From contig JAHIQD010000005.1 of assembly GCA_018902795.1 (NCBI GenBank), positions 1 to 44,911 of the forward strand: a stretch of 44,911 nt of DNA, given 5' to 3'. The notes under the pieces were generated by a model, which was not told the DNA's origin, ran no database searches, and was given only the letters and a program-made list of their open reading frames with translations. Shown in pieces: positions 31,188 through 39,354 of this stretch. A program made the translations under genes and the position numbers. The stretch is from Bacteroidota bacterium (GTDB lineage Bacteria; Bacteroidota; Bacteroidia; Flavobacteriales; Weeksellaceae). Each line of letters opens with the position of its first letter. Position 1 is the stretch's first letter.

Positions 31188-31799
31188 TTAACCCCCAAAT
31201 TTATCTGCATAATCTTTTTGTGAAGCCTTGATTACTTTTTTTGCATGTTCTGCTCCGTAAACTTCCTGAATTCTGCATTTAGCAGGCTCATCCGGAAGAT
31301 TTTTATACGTAAGGAAATAATGCATCAGCCTTTTGATCTCCGCCTGCGGAAGTTCTTCTACATCTCTGAAATGGCCGAAAGCGTGATCGCCTTTCATTAC
31401 CGCAACGATTTTATCATCAGCTTCGCCTTTGTCAATCATTTTGAAACCCCCGATTGGGATTGCTTCCATCAGCATTCCGCCTGCGTGGATGTTATGAGAG
31501 CTTAATACACAAATATCCAGTGGATCCAGGTCACCTGTCGTTACATCAGTAGCGCCGCTCTCTATAGCAAGATTAAGTACTTCGTCATGACAATAGGTTC
31601 TCGGAATAAATCCGTAAAGTGCCGGAATGATGTTGGAAAACTGCTGCGGACGGTCCACCTTAAGGTAACCACTCTGCTTGTCGATTTCGTATTTTATGGT
31701 ATCGGAAGGAACAATTTCTACAAAAACATTTACAACATCCGGCGCTTCTGCACCTGCAGAAATCCCATGCCATGGATGTGCTTTAAAATTTGGTATCAT
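31188..31799 (-). CDS. ppa: Soluble inorganic pyrophosphatase, family I
   Basis: This 203-residue enzyme hydrolyses PPi to two phosphates in the cytoplasm. The family I signature is visible: GDLDPLDICVLS at about 92-103 (the D-x-D-P-x-D site), with VFVEIVPSDTIKYEIDK (about 26-42), LYGFIPRTYCHDE and MKGDHAFGHFRDVEEL. The length and order are normal. It is nine bp downstream of the DUF7935-like gene and ends at a terminator before hppA, so the two pyrophosphatase genes are adjacent but not one transcript. Confidence 0.96.
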   Translation of the reverse strand: MIPNFKAHPWHGISAGAEAPDVVNVFVEIVPSDTIKYEIDKQSGYLKVDRPQQFSNIIPALYGFIPRTYCHDEVLNLAIESGATDVTTGDLDPLDICVLSSHNIHAGGMLMEAIPIGGFKMIDKGEADDKIVAVMKGDHAFGHFRDVEELPQAEIKRLMHYFLTYKNLPDEPAKCRIQEVYGAEHAKKVIKASQKDYADKFGG

Positions 31800-31808
31800 T
31801 TATTTATT

Positions 31809-32324
31809 TTAATTTACTATTAAGTTTTCTTTTCTTAAATCTTCAATGCTTCTCGAAATAAAATCGTCTTCATTCATATAATTCATCAGCAAAACGGTTT
31901 TGAAATCATCTAAAGTAGACTGATCACTCAGGTTTTCGTAGGTTTTATGAATTAAATGCAGGACATTATTTTTACAGCTTACAATATTTTTCCACGTAGT
32001 TGGGGTTAAATAAAGCTGCTGTGAAGCATTATAATCAAACTCTTCATTAATTGTTTTTTCGATGAGGAAAATATATTCGTGCGGAGCGAGATTGCGGTCA
32101 AATTTTGTTACTAAATTCGAAGGCTTTAATCTTTCCAAAAAAAGAGTAAGCCTTTCATAGGCATGTACTCTCTGTTCCGAATTTCCTTTTACCGTTAATA
32201 ATTTTATTTCCTGGTTTTTGAGTTTAATATAGCTGAAAACGAACTGTCTGATGAAAATCAGGAAAGGTAAGGCAAGCAGCAAAGCAAACGCATAAGGGAA
32301 ATACGGTGATTCAGTCATGGGCAA
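31809..32324 (-). CDS. DUF7935-like single-span membrane protein
   Basis: This 171-residue protein has one N-terminal membrane segment (about 10-30) and a helical cytoplasmic part. The stretch QRVHAYERLTLFLERLKPSNLV (about 51-72) and QQLYLTPTTWKNIVSCKNNVL resemble the Bacteroidota DUF7935 family as I recall it. The role is unknown. It lies nine bp before ppa and about 30 bp after the FemAB/GNAT-like gene, inside a run of same-strand genes. Confidence 0.65.
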   Translation of the reverse strand: MPMTESPYFPYAFALLLALPFLIFIRQFVFSYIKLKNQEIKLLTVKGNSEQRVHAYERLTLFLERLKPSNLVTKFDRNLAPHEYIFLIEKTINEEFDYNASQQLYLTPTTWKNIVSCKNNVLHLIHKTYENLSDQSTLDDFKTVLLMNYMNEDDFISRSIEDLRKENLIVN

Positions 32325-32354
32325 TAATGAGGTTGCAAAATTACTAATAATTTG

Positions 32355-33230
32355 CTACTTACTGAAGAAGTTTTTCAGTAAATCTTTTTTGGAATTTTCC
32401 ACAACAGCATATTCCTGCAGTACTGAACCGAAACTTTTAAAGAAAACCTCTATTCCTCGGATGCTGCCGCCCATAAAATCAAATGATTTTTGGTGTATAT
32501 TGTCCTTAAGAATGCGGTCAATAAGAAAAGAAGCACCGTTATCTAATTTAAATTTTTCATCGTTGACAAGCCCCAATAAAGAATACCGGTTTTCACTGTC
32601 AATTATAATGGCCAAATTGGTGAGATGGTTATCCTTGAATGAGCCAAAAAGTTTCAGAAATTTCCTTTCGTGAAGAAACTGGAGATAATCGAAAAATTTT
32701 TCCATATCTTTCTTTTTATCTAAACCCTTGAAATTATCACGGATAAAAGGTAAACTTTCAGCAATCATAACTTCTTTAAAATCAAGATACTGAGCAGTTT
32801 TCACCGTAGACTTTCTGCCTTTAAAATAATTCTTTCTTAAAATCCCGTAGTCCGTAGTTTCAATAAAATAATTTTTTTTCTTTCTTAGATTCTGATCAAA
32901 TGAATTTTGAAAATTGAAAGCATAATAAACAATTCGGTATTCTTTTAAAAGAAAATCCAGAAACTGCTGTTCAGTTCTTCCGTTTTGCATTTTCCCGAAA
33001 ATCCCTAGCTGCTGACAAAAAAGCGGCATTAAGACAAACCTGAAACCGAATTTTTTCTTCACCGGAACCGGCATCACATATTCGTAATCCCCAAAAACAA
33101 GTAATTCCCACTCTTCACAAAGTGTATCCAGAATTTCCTTCTTTGCATAGAAATTTTGCTGCGTTGCACTTTCTATACATTTCTGATATCGAGTAAAATC
33201 TATCTCACTGTATTTCAGTCTTCTAATCAT
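32355..33230 (-). CDS. FemAB/GNAT-like protein of unknown substrate
   Basis: This 291-residue cytoplasmic protein has no signal or membrane segment. The layout, an N-terminal sensing part (YVMPVPVKKKFGFRFVLMPLFCQQLGIFG) and a C-terminal SLLGLVNDEKFKLDNGASFLIDRIL, then FDFMGGSIRGIEVFFKSFG, resembles the GNAT-fold FemAB-type acyltransferases. I cannot identify the acceptor. Its ATG overlaps the RadC stop by four bases (ATGA), so it is coupled to radC. Confidence 0.6.
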   Translation of the reverse strand: MIRRLKYSEIDFTRYQKCIESATQQNFYAKKEILDTLCEEWELLVFGDYEYVMPVPVKKKFGFRFVLMPLFCQQLGIFGKMQNGRTEQQFLDFLLKEYRIVYYAFNFQNSFDQNLRKKKNYFIETTDYGILRKNYFKGRKSTVKTAQYLDFKEVMIAESLPFIRDNFKGLDKKKDMEKFFDYLQFLHERKFLKLFGSFKDNHLTNLAIIIDSENRYSLLGLVNDEKFKLDNGASFLIDRILKDNIHQKSFDFMGGSIRGIEVFFKSFGSVLQEYAVVENSKKDLLKNFFSK

Positions 33231-33904
33231 AATAAATTTTCGTCGGCAAAGCTGAAATAAGAATGTTGAGAAATAATTAAATGATCTAATAACTGAATAT
33301 TCATCATTTTTCCTGCTTCATTAATCTGTTTGGTAATTTTAAGATCGTCCTGGCTGGGCTTCAGATTGCCGGACGGATGATTGTGCGCAATGGCAATTCC
33401 CGTCGCAAAATACTCTAAAGCGGTTCTGAATAAAATCCTTACATCCACGATCGACTGATTGATGCCACCGGCTGAAAGTTTGGATTTACCAAGGATCCGG
33501 TTGTTTTGGTTCAGAAATATCGCCCAGAATTCTTCCGTTTGTAAATCAGAAAGATAAGGCTGCAGAACTTTGTAAATATCTTTGCTTTCGCTGATCTGAA
33601 TTTTTTCAGGAACCTCCTGTGCGGAACGTCTTCGGCCGATTTCCAATGCTGTTGCAATAGAAATCGCTTTGGCTTCTCCTACTCCTTTAAACTTCACTAA
33701 ATCTGCAATGGAAAGTAAAGATAAGTTATGCCAGTTATTCTCTACCGAGTTCAGAATTTTTCTTCCGAGTTCTACGGCTGAATCTTCCCGGTTACCGCTT
33801 CCCATAATAATTGCCAATAATTCCGCATCAGATAGCGAATTTTTACCTTTCAGTAAAAATTTTTCTCTCGGTCTGTCATCTTCTGCAAGGAATTTTATGG
33901 ACAT
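33227..33904 (-). CDS. radC: RadC-type JAB/MPN domain protein
   Basis: This 225-residue protein has an N-terminal helix-hairpin-helix part (LADLVKFKGVGEAKAISIATALEIG split around residues 55-85) and a JAB/MPN metalloprotease-like domain with the HxH...D motif in AHNHPSGNLKPSQDD. Despite the old name, a direct DNA repair role is disputed. It forms a coupled pair with the GNAT-like gene downstream. The L,D-transpeptidase gene is 43 bp upstream. Confidence 0.93.
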   Translation of the reverse strand: MSIKFLAEDDRPREKFLLKGKNSLSDAELLAIIMGSGNREDSAVELGRKILNSVENNWHNLSLLSIADLVKFKGVGEAKAISIATALEIGRRRSAQEVPEKIQISESKDIYKVLQPYLSDLQTEEFWAIFLNQNNRILGKSKLSAGGINQSIVDVRILFRTALEYFATGIAIAHNHPSGNLKPSQDDLKITKQINEAGKMMNIQLLDHLIISQHSYFSFADENLL

Positions 33905-33947
33905 TCTTATCAGTAATTTCGCATTGCTTATGCTTTAACTTGCTAAT

Positions 33948-34526
33948 TTAATAAAATGCGTAGAGAATTAACGGCTTTTTGGAAGTATCAATATATTTTT
34001 CTGCAAATCTGAAGGAATTCTTCGAAAGCATAGGACATCCCAAACTCAAACACGCCGGATTTTGTGTTTCCACATCCGGAATACAATCTAACGCATGTAG
34101 TACAATTGCTCGTTTAACGGCGTTGCTGTTTGTACGATCAAGTCCTTTCAACCGGTAAGATTTTCCGAACGCACCCACATAAGAATTTGAAATTTCGTAT
34201 TTACCCAGCGATGATTGATAGGAACCTTCTCTATTGCTGAATTTCAAATCTGAAGAATTGGAAGTTACAGAACCGGAGCCATGTGAAACTATTGCCTGAT
34301 GCAGTATTTTGCTGTTCTTTAAATCGTAAATAAAGAACCGGTATCTGTTGGAGGGAATTTTAAAGTCTATAAAAACAACCAAATCCTGATTGTAATACTT
34401 CCCTTTCAAATAATTTCTTATCTCTGAAACTTTATCTTGTGAGATCGCTTTCGCACTTAATTTTACCTGAGTTTTGAATCCCAAGGAAATTACTAAAAAC
34501 AGCAATAGTAAGCACGTATTTTTCAC
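33948..34526 (-). CDS. Murein L,D-transpeptidase family protein
   Basis: This 192-residue secreted protein starts with a signal peptide (MKNTCLLLLFLVISLGFKTQ) and matches the L,D-transpeptidase catalytic family that follows the YkuD fold: SHGSGSVTSNSS at about 80-91, YRLKGLDRTNSNAVKRAIVLHA (about 125-146, the HA motif) and the catalytic Cys in SLGCPML. It probably crosslinks or attaches peptidoglycan in the periplasm. It lies 20 bp downstream of the LolD-like gene. Confidence 0.85.
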   Translation of the reverse strand: MKNTCLLLLFLVISLGFKTQVKLSAKAISQDKVSEIRNYLKGKYYNQDLVVFIDFKIPSNRYRFFIYDLKNSKILHQAIVSHGSGSVTSNSSDLKFSNREGSYQSSLGKYEISNSYVGAFGKSYRLKGLDRTNSNAVKRAIVLHALDCIPDVETQNPACLSLGCPMLSKNSFRFAEKYIDTSKKPLILYAFY

Positions 34527-34545
34527 CTCAAATAGTATTGAATAT

Positions 34546-35214
34546 TTAAGTAATAATTTGTCCGTCTTTCATTACAAGTTTCCTATCAGTAGTATCTGCA
34601 AGATAGGTGTTGTGGGTAACAATGACAAAAGTCTGGTTGTATTTGTCTCTTAAATCAAAGAAAAGCTGATGCAGATCGTCCGCATTTTTCGAATCTAAAT
34701 TGCCGGTGGGTTCATCTGCGAAAATAATCTTCGGCGAATTGATCAATGCTCTCGCAACTGCGGTTCTCTGTGCTTCTCCACCAGACATTTCGCTGGGTTT
34801 ATGATGCAGGCGGTGGGCAATATTTAAATCCTCAAAAAGCGAGTAAGCCTTCTCCAGAGATTCTTTTTCGTTTTTTCCTGAAATCCTGGTAGGAAGCAGA
34901 ACATTTTCCAGCGCCGTAAATTCGGGTAACAGCTGATGAAACTGAAAGACAAAACCAATATTTTCATTCCGGAATTTTGAGATTTGCCTGTCATTCATGC
35001 TGATAAAAGATTTCCCTGCCAAAGCAATTTCTGTATCGAAATCTTTTGGACTAGTTGGAGTATCCAAGGTTCCGAGGATTTGTAAAAGCGTGGATTTTCC
35101 GGCACCGGATTCTCCTACGATTGAAACCACCTCGCCTTCCAGAATATGGATATCCACTCCTTTTAAAACCTCTAAATCTCCGTATGATTTATGAATATTG
35201 CGTGCTTTTATCAT
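34546..35214 (-). CDS. ABC transporter ATP-binding protein, LolD-like
   Basis: This 222-residue ATPase begins MIKARNIHKSYGDL at the ATG at 35214; the upstream in-frame codons to 35301 lack homology. Walker A is GESGAGKST (about 36-44), the signature MSGGEAQR and Walker B IIFADEPTGNLDS (about 158-170). The closest family is the LolD/MacB group, which powers lipoprotein release or efflux from the inner membrane. No permease gene is adjacent, so the partner cannot be read here. A terminator (35303-35336) of pdhC lies upstream. Confidence 0.88.
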   Translation of the reverse strand: MIKARNIHKSYGDLEVLKGVDIHILEGEVVSIVGESGAGKSTLLQILGTLDTPTSPKDFDTEIALAGKSFISMNDRQISKFRNENIGFVFQFHQLLPEFTALENVLLPTRISGKNEKESLEKAYSLFEDLNIAHRLHHKPSEMSGGEAQRTAVARALINSPKIIFADEPTGNLDSKNADDLHQLFFDLRDKYNQTFVIVTHNTYLADTTDRKLVMKDGQIIT

Positions 35215-35302
35215 GGTTTCAAAAATAGTGAAAATGTTTGAATTTAGACGACATTTTATAGGGTTTTGAGCAACTGCGTGGGGAAAGAAAAAGGCCACCA
35301 AT

Positions 35303-35336
35303 AAAAAATCCTTTCAAAAATAAATTTGAAAGGATT
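35303..35336 (-). terminator. Intrinsic terminator after the pyruvate dehydrogenase E2 gene
   Basis: On the minus strand a perfect 12-bp stem AATCCTTTCAAA/TTTGAAAGGATT with a six-base loop is followed by six T. Confidence 0.88.
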
Positions 35337-35356
35337 TTAAAAATATTAAATAAAAC

Positions 35357-36991
35357 TTAGAGCAACAGCGTTAAAGGCTGTTCCAGATAAGTTCTTAAAG
35401 TCTGTAAAAACTGTGCTCCTGTCGCACCGTCAACCACTCTGTGATCACAAGCAAGAGACAATTTCATGGTATTTCCAACCACAATCTGTCCGTTTTTCAC
35501 AACAGGTTTTTCAATAATCGCACCTACTGAAAGAATTGCTGAATTCGGCTGATTGATGATTGAAGTGAAAGTTTCTATTCCGAACATTCCCAAATTGGAA
35601 ACGGAGAATGTTGAACCTTCCATTTCATTGGCTTTCAAGCTTTTAGATTTTGCCCTTCCTGCCATATCTTTTACTGAAGCAGAAATTTGGTTATAATTCA
35701 TTTGATCTGCATTTTTCAGAACAGGAACTACCAGGCCGTCCGGAATTGCTACTGCAACACCCACGTTGATATTTCCGTGGTGAACGATCTTATCTGCATG
35801 CCATGTTGAATTCACCTGCGGATGTTTTCTTAAAGCCATCGCCGTTGCTTTAATCACCATATCGTTAAAAGAAATTTTGGTATCCGGTAAGGAATTGATT
35901 TCTTTTCTGGCTTCAATCGCTTTATCCATATCGATTTCAACGATCAGATAATAATGCGGCGCAGTAAATTTGCTTTCAGAAAGTCTTTTCGCGATGATGT
36001 TTCTTACCTGAGAGTTTGGTGTTTCAGAATCTTCTCCCTGAACGAAATTCATTGCAGGCTGAGCTTGAACTGCTGTTGCTGCCGGTTTTCCTTCACTTGT
36101 CGTAGCTGCTTGAGTTTCTGGCGTGAAACTTTCCACATCTTTTTTCACGATTCTTCCGTTTTCACCGCTTCCTTTCAGAGAATTCACGTCGATTCCTTTA
36201 TCTTCGGCCATTTTTTTAGCCAAAGGAGAAATTGCTACTCTTTCGCCGGATGCAGCTACAGCTGAAGGCTGGCTAGCTTCAGGACTTGCAGCAGGCTTAG
36301 ATTCATTTGTTGTAGATGCAGGTTGAGATGCTGCCTTTTTACCGCCGCCTGAAACGATAGATGAAACATCAGTTCCTTCAGGTCCGATAATGGCAAGTAC
36401 AGTGTCTACAGGGCTTGCTCCTCCTTCCTCAGTTCCGATGTATAACAGGCTTCCGTTAAATTCTGATTCGAAATCCTGAACGGCTTTGTCGGTTTCAATT
36501 TCGGCTAAAATATCGCCTTCTTTAACGGTGTCTCCTACTTTTTTGTGCCATTTCGCTACTTTACCTTCCGTCATGGTATCAGAAAGGCGCGGCATTGTTA
36601 TTACTTCAACGCCTGCAGGAATATCTGCGGAAGCAGTTTCTTCTTTTTCAACAGGTTTTGAGGTTTCAACGTCGGTTATATTCTGCTCAGTTTTATTTTC
36701 TTCAGGAATTGATGAAGCAGAATTGCCGCCTTTTAATGCAGAAATATCTTCACCTTCCTGGCCGATAATGGCCAAAACAGAATCTACAGGAGACGAGCCT
36801 CCCTCTTCAGTTCCTATATATAAAAGGGTTCCATTGTGTTCGGATTCAAAATCCTGAACAGCCTTATCGGTTTCAATTTCAGCTAAAATATCGCCTTCTT
36901 TCACCGCATCACCAACTTTTTTGTGCCATTTAGCCACTTTACCATCCGTCATTGTATCGGAAAGACGCGGCATTGTAATTACTTCAGCCAT
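35357..36991 (-). CDS. pdhC: Pyruvate dehydrogenase E2, dihydrolipoyl acetyltransferase
   Basis: This 544-residue protein is the acetyltransferase core of the pyruvate dehydrogenase complex, passing acetyl groups from E1 to CoA. Two nearly identical lipoyl domains (about 1-78 and 129-205) carry lipoylated Lys in ETDKAVQDFES at K43 and K169. A subunit-binding domain follows at about 252-287 (ISPLAKKMAEDKGIDV). The catalytic domain ends in DHRVVDGATG, with H517 and D521 active. The linkers are rich in Ala and Pro. The two lipoyl domains are offset by 126 codons and form a long direct DNA repeat that could recombine. The E1-alpha gene is directly upstream; no E1-beta gene is in the window. Confidence 0.96.
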   Translation of the reverse strand: MAEVITMPRLSDTMTDGKVAKWHKKVGDAVKEGDILAEIETDKAVQDFESEHNGTLLYIGTEEGGSSPVDSVLAIIGQEGEDISALKGGNSASSIPEENKTEQNITDVETSKPVEKEETASADIPAGVEVITMPRLSDTMTEGKVAKWHKKVGDTVKEGDILAEIETDKAVQDFESEFNGSLLYIGTEEGGASPVDTVLAIIGPEGTDVSSIVSGGGKKAASQPASTTNESKPAASPEASQPSAVAASGERVAISPLAKKMAEDKGIDVNSLKGSGENGRIVKKDVESFTPETQAATTSEGKPAATAVQAQPAMNFVQGEDSETPNSQVRNIIAKRLSESKFTAPHYYLIVEIDMDKAIEARKEINSLPDTKISFNDMVIKATAMALRKHPQVNSTWHADKIVHHGNINVGVAVAIPDGLVVPVLKNADQMNYNQISASVKDMAGRAKSKSLKANEMEGSTFSVSNLGMFGIETFTSIINQPNSAILSVGAIIEKPVVKNGQIVVGNTMKLSLACDHRVVDGATGAQFLQTLRTYLEQPLTLLL

Positions 36992-37068
36992 AATTTTTTT
37001 ATTATTTGAGATTTGAGATTCGAAATCTGAGATACTTAAGATTCAGACTTAAATTCAAATTTAAATTA

Positions 37069-38073
37069 TCAGTTATTTTCTAGTTTATTGAGGAATGGAT
37101 AATCTTCCTGAGCGTATACATATTCGTAAACTTTATCGGCAGTTGGATAAGGTGACTGTTCCATGAACTCCACACATTCTTCAACAAAATCTTTAGATTT
37201 TTCGTCCATTGCATTCAGTTCATCTTCTGTCGCCCATTTATTTTCCAATATACGGTGTTTTACGATTTCGATAGGATCATCTTTTTTATGTTCAGCAACT
37301 TCATCTTTCGATCTGTACGGTTCCGCATCAGACATTGAGTGTCCTCTGTAACGGTAAGTACGCGCTTCAATGAAAGTTGGGCCGTCTCCTCTTCTCGCTC
37401 TTTCAATAGCTTCAAAAGCAACTTCAGCTACTTTTTCAGGATCCATTGCGTCTACAGGAAGACATGGCATTTCGTAACCTAAACCTAATTTGTAAATATC
37501 TTCGTGATTGGCAGTTCTTTTTACAGAAGTTCCCATCGCGTACTGATTATTTTCAACGACGAATACTACCGGAAGTTTCCAGTTCATTGCCATATTGAAA
37601 GTTTCGTGAAGTGACCCCTGACGTGCAGCACCATCTCCGAAGAAACAGATGTTTACCCCGCCGGTTTCAAAATATTTATCTCCGAAAGCGATTCCTGCTC
37701 CCAAAGGGATTTGCCCGCCCACAATACCGTGACCGCCATAAAATCTTTTTTCTTTGCTGAAAATATGCATAGAACCTCCCATTCCGCCGGACGTACCCGT
37801 AGCCTTACCGCAAAGTTCTGCCATAATTCTTTTCGGATCTACTCCCATTGCCATAGGATGTATGTGGCATCTGTAAGCGGTGATCATGCTGTCCTTGGTA
37901 AGATCCATTGCATGAGCGAAGCCTGCGGGAATTGCTTCCTGGCCGTTGTATAAATGTAAAAACCCTCGGATTTTCTGTTTGAGGTAAAGAGAACGGCATT
38001 TATCTTCAAACCTTCTCCACATTGTCATTTCTTCATACCATTGCAGGTACACTTCTTTTGAAAATTCTTTCAT
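37069..38073 (-). CDS. pdhA: Pyruvate dehydrogenase E1 component, alpha subunit
   Basis: This 334-residue thiamine-diphosphate enzyme subunit decarboxylates pyruvate with the beta subunit (not in the window). The ThDP motif is visible as GDGAARQGSLHETFNMA (about 146-162) ending in VENNQ (about 173-177). YHNGQEA-like YNGQEAIPAGFA at about 42-53 and RYRGHSMSDAEPYR near 243-256 are typical of E1-alpha. A TATTTTTG promoter element lies 20 nt upstream. The E2 gene follows after a 77-bp spacer with repeated TCTCAAAT units. Confidence 0.95.
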   Translation of the reverse strand: MKEFSKEVYLQWYEEMTMWRRFEDKCRSLYLKQKIRGFLHLYNGQEAIPAGFAHAMDLTKDSMITAYRCHIHPMAMGVDPKRIMAELCGKATGTSGGMGGSMHIFSKEKRFYGGHGIVGGQIPLGAGIAFGDKYFETGGVNICFFGDGAARQGSLHETFNMAMNWKLPVVFVVENNQYAMGTSVKRTANHEDIYKLGLGYEMPCLPVDAMDPEKVAEVAFEAIERARRGDGPTFIEARTYRYRGHSMSDAEPYRSKDEVAEHKKDDPIEIVKHRILENKWATEDELNAMDEKSKDFVEECVEFMEQSPYPTADKVYEYVYAQEDYPFLNKLENN

Positions 38074-38092
38074 GTTTAATCGAAATATTCAG

Positions 38093-38100
38093 CAAAAATA
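38093..38100 (-). promoter_or_regulatory. -7 promoter element of the pyruvate dehydrogenase E1-alpha gene
   Basis: The minus strand reads TATTTTTG, a full TAnnTTTG match, 19 nt before the ATG at 38073. The leader would be about 15 nt. Confidence 0.5.
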
Positions 38101-38192
38101 ATAAAAATCTTTGTCTTTACGGTTAGCATAAGATGATAAATATTAGTTATAAACAGATTAAAAAACTATTTTTGAAAACTATAATTACTTTT

Positions 38193-38795
38193 ATGTTCAA
38201 AACCGACACTCCGTTGATGAACGGAATTTCAAAATTCATTTCAAATTTTTTCAATCCGCTCGTTTCGCTTTTTCTTTATTTTCTTTATTCCAGTTTACAG
38301 AATTACACGGCAAAAGAAGCTGCAATGCGTTTTCTGCCAATACTTTTGCTGACGATGTTGCCAATTTCTCTCTGGATTTTCTGGAATGTTAAAAAGGGCA
38401 ATTACACCAATATGGATGTCTCCAACCGCAACCAGAGAAAAAGCCTTTATTTTTTTATTGCCGGCGCAATCGGTGCATATCTTCTGTATGATTATTTCAA
38501 AAACGGAACGGTTGATATCCTTATGATATTTCTCATGATTCTACTGCTGGTGATGCAGATCAGCAATTATTTTGTTAAAAGTTCCATGCATACAGCTTTC
38601 AACATCTTTGTATCGGCGCTGTTCTTTTCAGTAAATCCGGTAATGGGAATTATTTGGTTTGGAATCGCGGTTTTGGTAGGAATTACCAGAATCATCCTCA
38701 GAAGACATACTTTAAAAGAAGTGATTTCCGGTGCGGTAATCGCAGGTATCGTATCTTTTATTTATCTTTATACCAATATCCAAATTCAGCATTAA
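38193..38795 (+). CDS. PAP2-like membrane phosphatase protein
   Basis: From the ATG at 38193 the protein has 200 residues with about six hydrophobic segments. The PAP2 motifs are visible though diverged: SNRNQRK (about 70-76), the second motif as KSSMHTAF (about 129-136) and the third as TRIILRRHTLKEVISG (about 165-180), where the two His residues and Arg are the expected active site. It may hydrolyse lipid diphosphates such as undecaprenyl diphosphate at the membrane. The frame extends upstream to 38133 but adds a non-typical N-terminus. It is followed four bp later by the BlaI-type regulator. Confidence 0.75.
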   Translation: MFKTDTPLMNGISKFISNFFNPLVSLFLYFLYSSLQNYTAKEAAMRFLPILLLTMLPISLWIFWNVKKGNYTNMDVSNRNQRKSLYFFIAGAIGAYLLYDYFKNGTVDILMIFLMILLLVMQISNYFVKSSMHTAFNIFVSALFFSVNPVMGIIWFGIAVLVGITRIILRRHTLKEVISGAVIAGIVSFIYLYTNIQIQH

Positions 38796-38799
38796 ACCT

Positions 38800-39255
38800 A
38801 TGAAAATAAACCAGCTTACGCATGCCGAAGAACTTTTAATGAATATCCTGTGGAAACTGAATTCCGCTTATATGAAAGAGGTTATGGAAGAATATCCGGA
38901 ACCCAAACCCCATCAGAATACCGTTTCCACCTTTATAAAAATCCTGGTAGAAAAAGAATTTTTAACCACAGAAAAAGAAGGCAGAATCTTTAAATACACC
39001 GTTGCAATACCTTTTGAAGATTACAAAAAATTTCGGTTGAAGAGTTTTGTCGAGCAGTATTTTGACAATTCGGGAAATGAACTGGTAAAAACATTAATTG
39101 AAGAAAAACTGCTGAAAACTTCGGAGTTGAATCATCTTCTCGAAATAAAAACGGCTAAAGTTGAAAACCCAATAAGTGATTTTATTGAAGAAATTACTTC
39201 AGATAAAAAAACAAAGAAAAAAGGAAAGAAAAAGGAGAAGAAGAAAAAGAAGTAA
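38800..39255 (+). CDS. BlaI/MecI-type transcriptional repressor with Lys-rich tail
   Basis: This 151-residue protein has the winged-helix N-terminus of BlaI/MecI/CopY repressors (LTHAEELLMNILWKLNSAYMKEVME, then NTVSTFIKILVEKEFLTTEKEGRIFKYT). The dimerisation helices follow, then an unusual tail of mostly Lys and Glu at about 134-151. Such repressors are usually paired with an M56-type (BlaR1) sensor protease, but none is next to it here; instead it follows a PAP2-like gene by four bp. It may control this pair or the DUF4153 gene downstream. The tail may aid DNA binding. Confidence 0.85.
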   Translation: MKINQLTHAEELLMNILWKLNSAYMKEVMEEYPEPKPHQNTVSTFIKILVEKEFLTTEKEGRIFKYTVAIPFEDYKKFRLKSFVEQYFDNSGNELVKTLIEEKLLKTSELNHLLEIKTAKVENPISDFIEEITSDKKTKKKGKKKEKKKKK

Positions 39256-39354
39256 TTTTTTTTCATGCCGCAAAATGAATTTCATATAAACTCTTCTTGA
39301 TTTCGCATCGTTTATTGAGTTCAGAATTGCAGTCAGGAATCTTAAAATAATACT

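Noticed and set aside
35357..36991. The two near-identical DNA stretches in pdhC as a mobile repeat
   Set aside because: They are the two lipoyl domains of one protein, a normal duplication in E2 enzymes.
36992..37068. Repeated TCTCAAAT units between the pyruvate dehydrogenase genes
   Set aside because: A short, AT-rich spacer with simple repeats. I see no structure that would make it a regulatory element.
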